Assembly (NCBI RefSeq): GCF_001953975.1 | Contig: NZ_MBEJ01000081.1 | Coordinates: 1 to 62,892, forward strand | Direction: 5' to 3' | From: Mycobacterium sp. NS-7484 | GTDB lineage: Bacteria > Actinomycetota > Actinomycetes > Mycobacteriales > Mycobacteriaceae | DNA length: 62,892 nucleotides | In this document: positions 37,053-45,651 of the stretch, piece after piece | Numbering within the stretch: position 1 is the first letter of the stretch | Layout of the letters: the number at the start of each line of letters is the position of its first letter | Program-made: the position numbers and the translations under genes | The notes under the pieces: generated by a model | What the model saw: the letters and a program-made list of their open reading frames with translations, nothing else | Databases searched by the model: none | Told to the model about the DNA's origin: nothing

Positions 37053-38729
37053 ATGGCAAGCCGCCTGTCGTCCTTCAGCTCATCGATCGCCCGGTGGCAC
37101 GGCGATGAACGGGCAGTCGGGTCACCACTGAACCCTGCCGAGGTCGTCGCGCAACGCCGGACCCGGCTGTTCGGGGCCACCGGAACCGTACTGATGGCGA
37201 TCGGCGCCCTCGGTGCCGGCGCCCGTCCCGTCGTCCAGGACCCGACATTCGGGGTGCGGCTGCTCAACCTGCCCTCGCGCATCCAAACCGTATCGCTGAC
37301 GATGACCACGACGGGTGCGGTGATGATGGCGCTGGCCTGGCTGATGCTGGGCCGGTTCGCGCTCGGCCCGCGACGCATGTCCCGCAGCCAACTCGACCGC
37401 ACCCTCTTGTTGTGGGCCATCCCGCTGCTCATCGCGCCACCGATGTACAGCAAGGACGTCTACTCCTACCTCGCGCAAAGTGAAATCGGCTACATCGGGC
37501 TCAACCCGTACCAGGTCGGCCCCGCCACAGGCCTGGGCCTCGACCACGTGTTCACGTTGTCGGTGCCCAGTCTGTGGCGCGAGACACCGGCCCCGTACGG
37601 ACCGCTGTTCCTATGGATCGGCGAGAGCATCTCGGCACTGACCGGGGAGAACATCGTCGCGGCGGTGCTGTGCCACCGGATCGTGGTGTTGCTCGGCGTC
37701 GGGCTCATCGTGTGGGCAACGCCGCGGCTGGCCCGTCGCTGCGGGGTCGCCGAGGTCAGTGCGCTGTGGCTGGGTGCCTGCAATCCCCTGTTGTTGATGC
37801 ACCTGGTAGCCGGAATCCACAACGAGGCCCTGATGCTCGGGCTGATGCTGGCCGGTACGGAGTTTGCGCTCCGCGGCATCGATGCTGCGGCGGCGATCAT
37901 CCCCCGGCCGATGGCCTGGCCCCACACCCGTGCGGACTGGCAGCGCTGGTATCCGGCCGCGATGCTGACCGTAGGCACGGTGCTGATCACGTTGTCCTCG
38001 CAGGTCAAACTGCCGTCCCTGCTGGCTCTCGGCTTTGTCGCAATGGCGCTGGCCTGGCGTCTCGGCGGCACCGTCAAGGCGTTTTTCGCCGCGAGCGTCC
38101 CGCTCGGCGTGATCTCGCTGGCGGTGATGGCTCTGATCGGCTGGGCCAGCGGGCTGGGCTTCGGCTGGCTGTCCACCTTGGGCACCGCCAACGTGGTGCG
38201 CAGCTGGATGTCCCCGCCGACGCTGCTGGCGCTCGGTACCGGCCAGGTCGGAATCCTGCTCGGGCTGGGTGACCACACCACCGCGGTACTCGCGCTGACC
38301 CGCGCGATCGGCGTGTTCCTGATCGCGATCCTGGTCAGCTGGCTGCTGCTGGCCGTGCTGCGCGGCCGACTGCACCCTGTCGGCGGCCTGGGCGTCGCCC
38401 TCGGCGGCACCATTTTGCTGTTTCCCGTGGTGCAGCCGTGGTATCTGCTGTGGGCGGTGATCCCGTTGGCGGCCTGGGCGACACGGCCCGGGTTCCGCGG
38501 CTCGACGATCGCGATCACGCTGGTGGTCGGCATCTTCGGGCCGACGGCCAACGGCGACCGATTCACGTTGTTCCAGATCGTGATGGCCACCCTGGCCAGC
38601 ACCGTGATCGTGCTGATCCTGATCGGGCTGACCTGGCGCCGGTTGCCGTGGCGCGCGTCACCTCAGCGGGACACAAGCCCACCGCCGACACCGGCCCAGT
38701 CTCCCGACGCCTACGCTGAATCCCCGTGA
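37053..38729 (+). CDS. mptB: Alpha-(1->6)-mannopyranosyltransferase MptB (GT-C)
   Basis: 558 aa. A polytopic GT-C glycosyltransferase that uses polyprenyl-phosphate mannose to build the mannan core of lipomannan/lipoarabinomannan on the outer membrane face. I count 11-13 hydrophobic helices. The first large extracytoplasmic loop has PPMYSKDVYSYLAQ, whose Asp is the likely catalytic residue. The C-terminus is Pro/Ser-rich. Corresponds to Rv1459c. The next gene starts on its stop codon (GTGA). Confidence 0.9.
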   Translation: MASRLSSFSSSIARWHGDERAVGSPLNPAEVVAQRRTRLFGATGTVLMAIGALGAGARPVVQDPTFGVRLLNLPSRIQTVSLTMTTTGAVMMALAWLMLGRFALGPRRMSRSQLDRTLLLWAIPLLIAPPMYSKDVYSYLAQSEIGYIGLNPYQVGPATGLGLDHVFTLSVPSLWRETPAPYGPLFLWIGESISALTGENIVAAVLCHRIVVLLGVGLIVWATPRLARRCGVAEVSALWLGACNPLLLMHLVAGIHNEALMLGLMLAGTEFALRGIDAAAAIIPRPMAWPHTRADWQRWYPAAMLTVGTVLITLSSQVKLPSLLALGFVAMALAWRLGGTVKAFFAASVPLGVISLAVMALIGWASGLGFGWLSTLGTANVVRSWMSPPTLLALGTGQVGILLGLGDHTTAVLALTRAIGVFLIAILVSWLLLAVLRGRLHPVGGLGVALGGTILLFPVVQPWYLLWAVIPLAAWATRPGFRGSTIAITLVVGIFGPTANGDRFTLFQIVMATLASTVIVLILIGLTWRRLPWRASPQRDTSPPPTPAQSPDAYAESP

Positions 38730-39724
38730 CCTCGCGTTCCGAAGCCGACGGCTCCTCGCGCAAGCGCTCGTCGGCAGCCGACGGCTCCTCGCGCAAGCGC
38801 TCGTCGGCTCCACCTGTGCTGCTGCGCGGCGTAACCAAGCGCTTCGGTTCCACCACAGCGGTGTCAAACCTGGACCTCGAGGTGCAACGCGCCGAGGTGT
38901 TGGCGCTCCTGGGCCCCAACGGCGCCGGCAAGACCACCACCGTCGAGATGTGTGAGGGATTCATCCGTCCGGACGACGGCCGGGTCGAGATCCTCGGTCT
39001 GGACCCTGTCGTCGACAACGCCCGGGTGCGCGAACGGATCGGGGTGATGCTGCAGGGCGGCGGTGGATACCCCGCGGCCCGCGCCGGCGAGATGCTCAAG
39101 CTGGTCGCCTCCTACGCCGCCGATCCGCTCGATCCGTCCTGGCTGATGGACACGCTCGGGCTCACCGAGTCGGCCCGCACCACGTACCGCCGGCTCTCGG
39201 GCGGCCAGCAGCAGCGGCTGGCCCTGGCCTGCGCCGTGGTCGGCCGGCCCGAGCTCGTCTTCCTCGACGAGCCCACCGCCGGAATGGACGCCCATGCCCG
39301 AATTGTGGTGTGGGAATTGATCGATGCGCTGCGCCGTGACGGTGTCACCGTCGTGCTGACCACCCACCACCTCGCCGAGGCCGAAGAACTGGCCGACCGG
39401 ATCGTGATCATCGACCACGGGGTGGCCGTCGCCACCGGCACACCGGCCGAGCTGACCCACAGCGGCGCGGAGAACCAGCTGCGGTTCAGCGCGCCACGCA
39501 AGCTCGACCTGTCGCTGCTGACCGCCGCCCTCCCCGAGGGCTACAAGACTGTCGAGACGGCTCCCGGGGAGTACCTCGTGGAGGGCCAGATCGATCCGCA
39601 AGTGCTGGCCACGGTGACGGCCTGGTGCGCGCGGCTCAACGTGCTGGCCACCGGCATGCGGGTGGAGCAGCGCAGCCTCGAAGATGTATTCCTCGACCTC
39701 ACCGGACGGGAGCTGCGGTCATGA
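38726..39724 (+). CDS. ABC transporter ATP-binding protein with repeat-encoded N-terminus
   Basis: 332 aa, GTG start. One ABC ATPase domain: Walker A GPNGAGKTT, signature LSGGQQQRLAL, Walker B LVFLDEPTAG, switch His TTHH. A C-terminal accessory region of the DrrA type follows. The first about 28 residues contain two copies of ADGSSRKRSSA from a 33-bp tandem repeat and have no counterpart in the family. It is coupled to the permease gene by a 4-base overlap. Corresponds to Rv1458c. The substrate is unknown; the neighbourhood suggests an envelope component or a drug. Confidence 0.92.
   Translation: MTSRSEADGSSRKRSSAADGSSRKRSSAPPVLLRGVTKRFGSTTAVSNLDLEVQRAEVLALLGPNGAGKTTTVEMCEGFIRPDDGRVEILGLDPVVDNARVRERIGVMLQGGGGYPAARAGEMLKLVASYAADPLDPSWLMDTLGLTESARTTYRRLSGGQQQRLALACAVVGRPELVFLDEPTAGMDAHARIVVWELIDALRRDGVTVVLTTHHLAEAEELADRIVIIDHGVAVATGTPAELTHSGAENQLRFSAPRKLDLSLLTAALPEGYKTVETAPGEYLVEGQIDPQVLATVTAWCARLNVLATGMRVEQRSLEDVFLDLTGRELRS
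38744..38809 (+). repeat. 33-bp tandem duplication at the 5' end of the ABC transporter gene
   Basis: Two head-to-tail 33-base units (38744-38776 and 38777-38809), identical except for the last base. Each encodes ADGSSRKRSSA in frame. The unit contains GGCTCCTCGCG, sharing GCTCCTCGCG with the ripA repeat at 20719-20853. The rest of the unit differs. Confidence 0.93.
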
Positions 39725-40503
39725 CCGGCGCGCCGAACCGATTCGCCCCCGGAACGTTTTCGCCGGACCCGCGTCCGGCGAAGGTGCCGGCCATGCTGGC
39801 CGCCCAGTTCGGGCTGGAGCTGAAGCTGTTGCTGCGCAACGGTGAACAGCTGCTGTTGACGATGTTCATCCCGATCACCCTGTTGGTCGGTTTGACGCTG
39901 TTGCCACTGGGATCGTTCGGCGATCACCGCGCTGCCACGTTCACCCCGGCCATCATGGCACTGGCCCTGATCTCCACGGCGTTCACCGGACAGGCCATCG
40001 CAGTGGCGTTCGACCGCCGTTATGGCGCCCTCAAACGGCTCGGTGCCACGGCGCTTCCGGTCTGGGGAATCATCGTCGGCAAGTCGCTGGCGGTGGTGAC
40101 CGTGGTGTTCTTGCAGGCAATCCTGTTGGGGGCCATCGGTTTTGCGCTGGGGTGGCGCCCATCGCCCGTGGGGTTGGCGCTGGGTGCGGTGGTGATCGCA
40201 TTGGGCACCGCCACCTTCGCCGCGTTGGGACTGCTGCTCGGCGGCACGCTCAAGGCCGAGATCGTGCTGGCGTTGGCGAACCTGTTGTGGTTCGTTTTTG
40301 CCGGCTTCGGCGCGCTCACCATCGACGGCGGCCCAGTGCCGTCGGCCCTGCGGTGGGCAGCCCGGCTGACCCCGTCGGGCGCCCTCACCGAAGCCCTGAC
40401 CCAGGCCATGACGGTGTCGGTGGACTGGTTCGGCCTGGCCGTGCTGGCGGTTTGGGGCGCGGTGGCCGCGGCGGCCGCCTTGCGGTGGTTCCGGTTCACC
40501 TGA
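39721..40503 (+). CDS. ABC transporter permease (ABC-2 type)
   Basis: 260 aa from ATG 39721, which overlaps the ATPase stop by 4 bases. Six hydrophobic helices in the ABC-2 arrangement, with a short soluble N-terminus. Family traits include FDRRYGALKRLGATALPVWGIIVGK (the linker after helix 2) and RWAARLTPSGALTEAL near the end. It forms the membrane half of an exporter with the preceding ATPase. Corresponds to Rv1457c. Confidence 0.9.
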   Translation: MTGAPNRFAPGTFSPDPRPAKVPAMLAAQFGLELKLLLRNGEQLLLTMFIPITLLVGLTLLPLGSFGDHRAATFTPAIMALALISTAFTGQAIAVAFDRRYGALKRLGATALPVWGIIVGKSLAVVTVVFLQAILLGAIGFALGWRPSPVGLALGAVVIALGTATFAALGLLLGGTLKAEIVLALANLLWFVFAGFGALTIDGGPVPSALRWAARLTPSGALTEALTQAMTVSVDWFGLAVLAVWGAVAAAAALRWFRFT

Positions 40504-40544
40504 TCCGGCACCGCCCCTACTACGGGCTGTAGTTCCTGATCAAC

Positions 40545-40550
40545 TACGAT
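40545..40550 (+). promoter_or_regulatory. -10 hexamer TACGAT of ctaA
   Basis: TANNNT hexamer 6 bases before the GTG at 40557, with no ribosome-binding site. Predicts a leaderless ctaA transcript in a 53-base gap. Confidence 0.5.
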
Positions 40551-40556
40551 CAGGCC

Positions 40557-41522
40557 GTGCCCGTCGGAAGAGCGTTCCAGCGACTGGTCGACCTGCTGCC
40601 CATGCCGAGCCTTCGGGCTCAGCGGGTGATTGCGTTCCTGGTGATCCTCACCCAAGGCGGTATCTCGGTCACCGGAGCGATCGTCCGGGTCACCGCGTCC
40701 GGCCTCGGGTGCCCGACCTGGCCGCAGTGCTTCCCCGGGAGTTTCACCCCGGTGCCGCACGCCGAGGTCGCAGTCGTGCATCAGGTGGTCGAGTTCGGCA
40801 ACCGGATGATCACCTTTCTCGTCGTCCTGACCGCCATCGCCGCCGTGCTGGCCGTCACGCGCGCCCGCCGGCGCCGCGAGGTGCTGATCTACGCCTGGCT
40901 GATGCCGGCCTCGACCGTGGTCCAGGCGATCATCGGCGGCATCACGGTACGCACCGGCCTGTTGTGGTGGACGGTGGCCATCCACCTGTTGGCCTCCATG
41001 GCGATGGTGTGGCTCGCCGTGCTGCTGTTCGTCAAGATCGGCCAGCCCGATACCGGTGCGCCGACCGAGACCATACCGAAACCGCTGCGCCAGTTGACCG
41101 TTCTGAGCGCGGTGATCCTGGCGGCGGTCCTGGTGACCGGCACCCTGGTCACCGGCGCCGGCCCGCATGCCGGCGACAAGAGCCTCGATCGCGTGGTCCC
41201 GCGGCTGCAGGTCGAGATCACCACGCTGGTCCACATGCACTCGTCGCTGCTGGTGGCCTACCTGTCGCTGATCGTCGCGCTCGGCTTCGCGCTCGCCGCG
41301 GTGCGCGCGCCCCGTCCGGTGATGATCCGTCTCGCCGTGCTGTTGGTGGTGGTGTGCGGGCAGGGGCTCGTCGGGATCGTGCAGTTCTACACCGGGGTTC
41401 CGGCAGCGCTGGTCGCGGTGCACGTCGCCGGCGCGGCCGTCTGTACCGCGGCCACTGCCGCACTGTGGGCGTCGATGCGTGAGCGGGTCACGCCGGCGTC
41501 AGAGCAGAAAACGTCGGGCTAG
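40557..41522 (+). CDS. ctaA: Heme A synthase CtaA
   Basis: 321 aa, GTG start. Oxidises heme O to heme A for cytochrome aa3 oxidase. Eight transmembrane helices are visible. Four conserved heme/substrate His lie in VVHQVVEFGNR, AIHLLASM, HMHSSLL and AVHVAGA. The first outer loop has the Cys pair C-PTWPQ-C of the Gram-positive type. The stop codon lies in a CTAG shared with the convergent gene's stop. ctaB, the preceding pathway step, is at 44538. Confidence 0.93.
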   Translation: MPVGRAFQRLVDLLPMPSLRAQRVIAFLVILTQGGISVTGAIVRVTASGLGCPTWPQCFPGSFTPVPHAEVAVVHQVVEFGNRMITFLVVLTAIAAVLAVTRARRRREVLIYAWLMPASTVVQAIIGGITVRTGLLWWTVAIHLLASMAMVWLAVLLFVKIGQPDTGAPTETIPKPLRQLTVLSAVILAAVLVTGTLVTGAGPHAGDKSLDRVVPRLQVEITTLVHMHSSLLVAYLSLIVALGFALAAVRAPRPVMIRLAVLLVVVCGQGLVGIVQFYTGVPAALVAVHVAGAAVCTAATAALWASMRERVTPASEQKTSG

Positions 41523-42457
41523 AAAGCCCGGTGCGACAGCGGGCCGAGGCCCAGGTGCTCCAACGCCCCTTCGATGCCCACGGCGAACCGCCGCTCGGCC
41601 TCGGCGCGTTCTGCCTGACCGAGCTGACCGAACCCGAGTGACGGCTCGACCAATTCCAGTTCGAGCAGACGGGGATTTGCCGGGACGCCGATCACATCGA
41701 CCCGGGCATACACCAGATCCGCACGATCCAGATCGAACGACCGCCTCACTGCGTCCAGCGCCCGGCGACCGACCTCCCAGACTTCGTCGTCAGGATCGGC
41801 CGGTGACAACGATTCCTGCGCGTAGGTGCCGGTCTCCTCGAATTCGGGAATCTGCCCGGGTGGCGGCAGAATCGGCGCCTTGGTGAACGCGTGGGATTCC
41901 TCACCGGCCAGGAACACCAACGCCGTCTCACCGTCGGCGATGCGCGGGTCGTACGGCTGCACCAGCACCGCGCGGCCGTGGGCTTGCAGTGCCGCCGCGT
42001 GCGCCAGCGCCTCCGATGCCTCCACGAACCGCTGCACACCGGCTGAACCGGCACCCACCGCGGGCTTCACCACCACCTCGCCGTCAGGAAGGCTGACCCG
42101 CTCGCCGGCCGCGAAATATCGCGTAGGCACGACAGGGACGCCCATGCGCTGCAGGTCGCCGAGATAGCGCTTGTCGGTGTTCCATTGCACGATCTGCACC
42201 GGGTTGATCAGGTGGCGCACCGACCGGGCCCACGCCAGAAATTCGTCGAGACGTTCGGCGTAATCCCACGTGGCCCGCAAGATCACCACGTCCGCCTCGA
42301 GCGTGCTCGGATCGTCCCACGGCAGCCAGCGGGCGTGGAGCCCGCGGTGACGCAGAGCCGCGATCAGGCCGGCGTCGTCGCCGTCGCCCTCCGGCAAGGC
42401 CGCGCAGCCGGCCAACACGATGCGGGGATGGAACACATCCGGACGGGCGAGCTTCAC
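41519..42457 (-). CDS. ATP-grasp domain protein (Rv1455-like)
   Basis: 312 aa, GTG start. Reads as an ATP-grasp ligase of the glutathione synthetase/RimK type: a pre-ATP-grasp part with ILRATWDYAERLDEF, then GEVVVKPAVGAGSAGVQRF (ATP loop), and DLVYARVDVIGVPANPRLLELELVEPSLGF with the metal-binding Asp and Glu. Substrates are unknown. It is conserved in inverted orientation between ctaA and qor. The stop codon overlaps that of ctaA within CTAG. A TATCAT hexamer 7 bases upstream of the GTG suggests a leaderless start. Confidence 0.85.
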   Translation of the reverse strand: MKLARPDVFHPRIVLAGCAALPEGDGDDAGLIAALRHRGLHARWLPWDDPSTLEADVVILRATWDYAERLDEFLAWARSVRHLINPVQIVQWNTDKRYLGDLQRMGVPVVPTRYFAAGERVSLPDGEVVVKPAVGAGSAGVQRFVEASEALAHAAALQAHGRAVLVQPYDPRIADGETALVFLAGEESHAFTKAPILPPPGQIPEFEETGTYAQESLSPADPDDEVWEVGRRALDAVRRSFDLDRADLVYARVDVIGVPANPRLLELELVEPSLGFGQLGQAERAEAERRFAVGIEGALEHLGLGPLSHRAF

Positions 42458-42464
42458 CTCCGCG

Positions 42465-42470
42465 ATGATA
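42465..42470 (-). promoter_or_regulatory. -10 hexamer TATCAT of the ATP-grasp gene
   Basis: TATCAT on the reverse strand, 7 bases before the GTG at 42457. The divergent qor gene begins within 25 bases on the other side, so the two promoters must be tightly packed. Confidence 0.45.
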
Positions 42471-42489
42471 GGTGTGGATGATGGGTGGC

Positions 42490-43464
42490 GTGTATGCCAT
42501 CGAAGTTGCCGAGACCGGCGGACCCGAAGTCCTGAGCTACGTCGAGCGTTCCGAGCCGTCCCCCGGCCCGGGCGAGGTGCTGATCAAGGCCGAAGCCATC
42601 GGCGTCAACTTCATCGACACGTATTTCCGATCCGGGCAGTATCCGCGCGAGCTGCCGTTCGTCGTCGGGTCCGAGGTGTGCGGCACTGTGGCGGCCGTCG
42701 GCGACGACGTGGCCGCCCTCGCCGTCGGTGATCGTGTGGTTACCGCGAATGCGACGGGTGCCTACGCGGACTTCTGTGTCGCGCCAGCCGATTTCGCCGC
42801 GTATGTGCCCGAAGGTGTGGCGCCCGACGCGATCGCCTCGGCGCTGCTGAAAGGCATGACCGCCCACTACCTGATCAAGTCCACCTACGCCGTGCAACCG
42901 AACGACACGATTCTGGTGCACGCCGGCGCCGGCGGGGTCGGCCTGATCCTGACCCAGTGGGCCACCAGCATCGGCACCCGGGTGATCACCACCGCCTCGA
43001 CACCGGAGAAGGCCGAACTGTCCCGGCAGGCCGGTGCCGTCGAAGTCCTCGAATACCCTGAGGATCCCGACGAGTTCGGCGCCAAGATCCGTGATCTCAC
43101 CGGCGGCGTGGGGGTGGCCGCGGTCTACGACGGTGTCGGTGCGTCGACCTTCGATGCCAGCCTGGCCAGCCTGGCGGTGCGCGGCACCCTGGCCCTGTTC
43201 GGCGCCGCCAGCGGACCCGTGCCGCCCGTCGACCCGCAGCGGCTCAACTCGTCGGGCTCGGTGTTCTTGACCCGGCCGACACTGGCCCACCACACCCGTA
43301 CTCCCGACGAGTTCTGCTGGCGGGCAGGCGAACTGATCAATGCGATCGCCGATGGGTCGATCACCATCACCGTCGGTGGGCGTTATCCGTTGGCCGAAGC
43401 CGCCCAGGCCCACACCGACCTGCAGGGGCGAAAGACCGTCGGCTCGATCGTGCTGGTGCCCTGA
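42490..43464 (+). CDS. qor: NADPH:quinone oxidoreductase (zinc-independent MDR family)
   Basis: 324 aa from GTG 42490. A medium-chain dehydrogenase/reductase without zinc ligands; reduces quinones or related enones with NADPH. Cofactor motif HAGAGGVGLILTQWA, and YFRSGQYPRELPFVVGSEVCG near the N-terminus. I chose GTG 42490 (MYAIEV) by likeness to Rv1454c. ATG 42478 or 42481, or GTG 42472, are in frame and cannot be excluded. Confidence 0.9.
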   Translation: MYAIEVAETGGPEVLSYVERSEPSPGPGEVLIKAEAIGVNFIDTYFRSGQYPRELPFVVGSEVCGTVAAVGDDVAALAVGDRVVTANATGAYADFCVAPADFAAYVPEGVAPDAIASALLKGMTAHYLIKSTYAVQPNDTILVHAGAGGVGLILTQWATSIGTRVITTASTPEKAELSRQAGAVEVLEYPEDPDEFGAKIRDLTGGVGVAAVYDGVGASTFDASLASLAVRGTLALFGAASGPVPPVDPQRLNSSGSVFLTRPTLAHHTRTPDEFCWRAGELINAIADGSITITVGGRYPLAEAAQAHTDLQGRKTVGSIVLVP

Positions 43465-43556
43465 GCTTTCGAAGCCTCAAAGCCACGCCGAATTCCACCT
43501 CAGGGCTGTGCTGACGACCGGTCAACCGCCCTGTCGTGGAAAGCGGTGTGATCTGG

Positions 43557-44498
43557 CTATTGCGGTTGGGCGTGCGGGAACGTCCAGGACCCGTCGAGGA
43601 TCTCGGACCTCGGCCGGTACAACCGCACGAGGTAGTTCCACCCGTCGGTGATCGGCAACACGTTGCCCGCGCCGCTGCCGCCGAACTGCACCGTGATGGC
43701 GCCGTCGCGGTCTTTGACGGCGGTGACGTTGTTCACCGAATAGGCGTTCTGCGGGTTCGAGGTGAAATAGCCGTCCCGGTTGTACACCGTCACCGACCAG
43801 AACCCGTCCACCGGAACATCGTTCACGGTCAGTCGGTGCACGGTCGCGCCGTCGTTTCGGGGCGGCACCACCGTTTGATAGAGCGCGTCGCGTTCCGGGT
43901 TGCCGCCCCAGGCGAACGCCGAGCCGATCAGGTGGCGCACCGGGTCCACCTCGTACTTGGCGCCGAACATTGCCTTGGTGTCCGTCAGCGTGGTGGACAA
44001 TGTGACGAGCGCATCGCGAACGGTCTTCTGGCTGGCCGGATCCCAGTGCGGAATCTCGAAGAACCCCGGATCTGCCTGCGACACCACGATCGCGTCCTGC
44101 AGCGCGTGCACCGCGGCCAGGTCGTCGGAGTCACCCGGATCGACCAAGGTCCGCACCGCGACGATCGCATATCGGGTGTCCACCGAGTCACGGCTGAACG
44201 TCACCTCGGCGGGCGCGTAGGCGACGTTGGTGGTGTAGTGGTCTTCACTGATCACCTGCAGCGACATGAACCGGCCCGCGCTGTCGGGCAGCGCGACGGT
44301 GACCGGACCGGCGTCGAGGTCGAACACCGCTGCCGAATAGAGCGTGTCGCGGTTCTGCCGGATCACGAGCTGGTGGTCGATCGGGGTCAGTTCTCGGATG
44401 TGGAAGAACTGGCCGAAGCCGCCGTCGGCAACCGCGCCGGCGAAATACCGGTCGGATTCGGCGCGGGCGAAGTTGTCGGGGCTCACCAACTGTGGCAT
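43557..44498 (-). CDS. DUF1254/DUF1214 domain protein
   Basis: 313 aa from ATG 44498. The N-terminal half matches DUF1254 (FGQFFHIRELTPIDHQLVIRQNRDTLYSAAVFDLDAGPVTV). The C-terminal half matches DUF1214 (GFWSVTVYNRDGYFTSNPQNAYSVNN). Many relatives are exported, but I see no signal peptide here. The function of this two-domain family is not established. It converges with qor and follows ctaB on the same strand; the corresponding place in M. tuberculosis holds PE_PGRS genes. Confidence 0.85.
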   Translation of the reverse strand: MPQLVSPDNFARAESDRYFAGAVADGGFGQFFHIRELTPIDHQLVIRQNRDTLYSAAVFDLDAGPVTVALPDSAGRFMSLQVISEDHYTTNVAYAPAEVTFSRDSVDTRYAIVAVRTLVDPGDSDDLAAVHALQDAIVVSQADPGFFEIPHWDPASQKTVRDALVTLSTTLTDTKAMFGAKYEVDPVRHLIGSAFAWGGNPERDALYQTVVPPRNDGATVHRLTVNDVPVDGFWSVTVYNRDGYFTSNPQNAYSVNNVTAVKDRDGAITVQFGGSGAGNVLPITDGWNYLVRLYRPRSEILDGSWTFPHAQPQ

Positions 44499-44537
44499 CA
44501 CCCCAACGTGCCACAACTCGCCGCGGGGCGGCGGGCG

Positions 44538-45470
44538 TTAGTTGCCGAAGATCGTCGGCAGGGCGAGCGCCGAGTCGATGGCCAGCGCGCAGAACACCAC
44601 CGCGAGGTAGTTGTTCGACTGCAGGAACAACCGCAGCGGCTTGACGGGTTCACCGCGCTTGACCCCGGAGTACAGCTGGTGGGCCATGATCAGGAACCAG
44701 GCACCGGCCAGCAGCGCGACGGCGCCGTAGAGCCACCCGGTGGCCAGGGCCAGCACCAGCGTGGTCAGCACCGTCACCCAGGTGTAGATCAGGATCTGTC
44801 GGGTGACCTCGCGCTCGGTGGCCACGGCGGGCAGCATCGGCACCCCGGCCGCCTTGTAGTCGTCCTTGTACCGCATCGCCAGGGCCCAGGTGTGCGGCGG
44901 CGTCCAGAAGAAGATGATCAGGAACATCACCAGCGCCGGCCACTGGATCGTGCCGGTCACCGCCGACCATCCGATCATCACCGGCATGCAACCGGCCGCC
45001 CCGCCCCAGACCACGTTCTGTGAGGTGCGGCGTTTGAGTATCAACGTGTAGATGAAGACGTAGAACGCGATGGTGGCCACCGCCAGCAACCCGGAGAGCA
45101 GGTTCGACGTCCACCACAGCCAGCAGAACGAGACCACCGACAGCACCAGACCGAAGATCAGTGCGTGCCGGGTGGGCACCGAGGCCTGGGCCAGCGGGCG
45201 GCGAGCGGTCCGCTTCATCACCTTGTCGATGTCGGCGTCGGCCACACAGTTCAGGGTGTTGGCGCCGGCCGCCGCGAGCCCGCCACCGATCAGCGTGTTG
45301 AGGATCAGCAGCGGGTCAATCGTGCCGCGGTCGGCCAGCAGCATCGCCGGAATGGTGGTGACCAGCAACAACTCGATCACCCGCGGCTTGGTCAACGCCA
45401 AATACGACAGGAAGGTGGACCGTATTCGGCTCGGCGCCCCATTGATGAGCCGGCGCTCGCGAATGCTCAC
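44538..45470 (-). CDS. ctaB: Protoheme IX farnesyltransferase (heme O synthase)
   Basis: 310 aa, GTG start. A UbiA-family prenyltransferase that adds farnesyl to heme B, making heme O for CtaA. The Asp-rich motif is [21 protein letters not shown], with a second acidic motif [17 protein letters not shown]. Seven to nine transmembrane helices. Divergent from tkt across 181 bases, as in other mycobacteria. Confidence 0.95.
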   Translation of the reverse strand: MSIRERRLINGAPSRIRSTFLSYLALTKPRVIELLLVTTIPAMLLADRGTIDPLLILNTLIGGGLAAAGANTLNCVADADIDKVMKRTARRPLAQASVPTRHALIFGLVLSVVSFCWLWWTSNLLSGLLAVATIAFYVFIYTLILKRRTSQNVVWGGAAGCMPVMIGWSAVTGTIQWPALVMFLIIFFWTPPHTWALAMRYKDDYKAAGVPMLPAVATEREVTRQILIYTWVTVLTTLVLALATGWLYGAVALLAGAWFLIMAHQLYSGVKRGEPVKPLRLFLQSNNYLAVVFCALAIDSALALPTIFGN

Positions 45471-45630
45471 GCAAATAACTCCTCGGGTGGCGTCACGCGG
45501 CTTCTACTACAGACGATGGTAGACCGCCGCCCGAAAACCTCAGAATCGCAGGGTCTGTTCGGGGCGGCGACGGGGTAAACGACCGGGTATCGGTGTGCGA
45601 ACCAGTCTGCATCGGATGAGTCCGCCCCAC

Positions 45631-45636
45631 TAGGGT
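45631..45636 (+). promoter_or_regulatory. -10 hexamer TAGGGT of the tkt operon
   Basis: TANNNT hexamer 15 bases before ATG 45652, followed by GAGG at 45641-45644. Transcription would begin near 45643 and leave a very short leader. Confidence 0.35.
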
Positions 45637-45651
45637 GTTTGAGGTAGCAGC

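Noticed and set aside
36942..37059. Longer sufR beginning at 37059
   Set aside because: The added residues cover the palindrome and divergent promoter region and have no counterpart in Rv1460.
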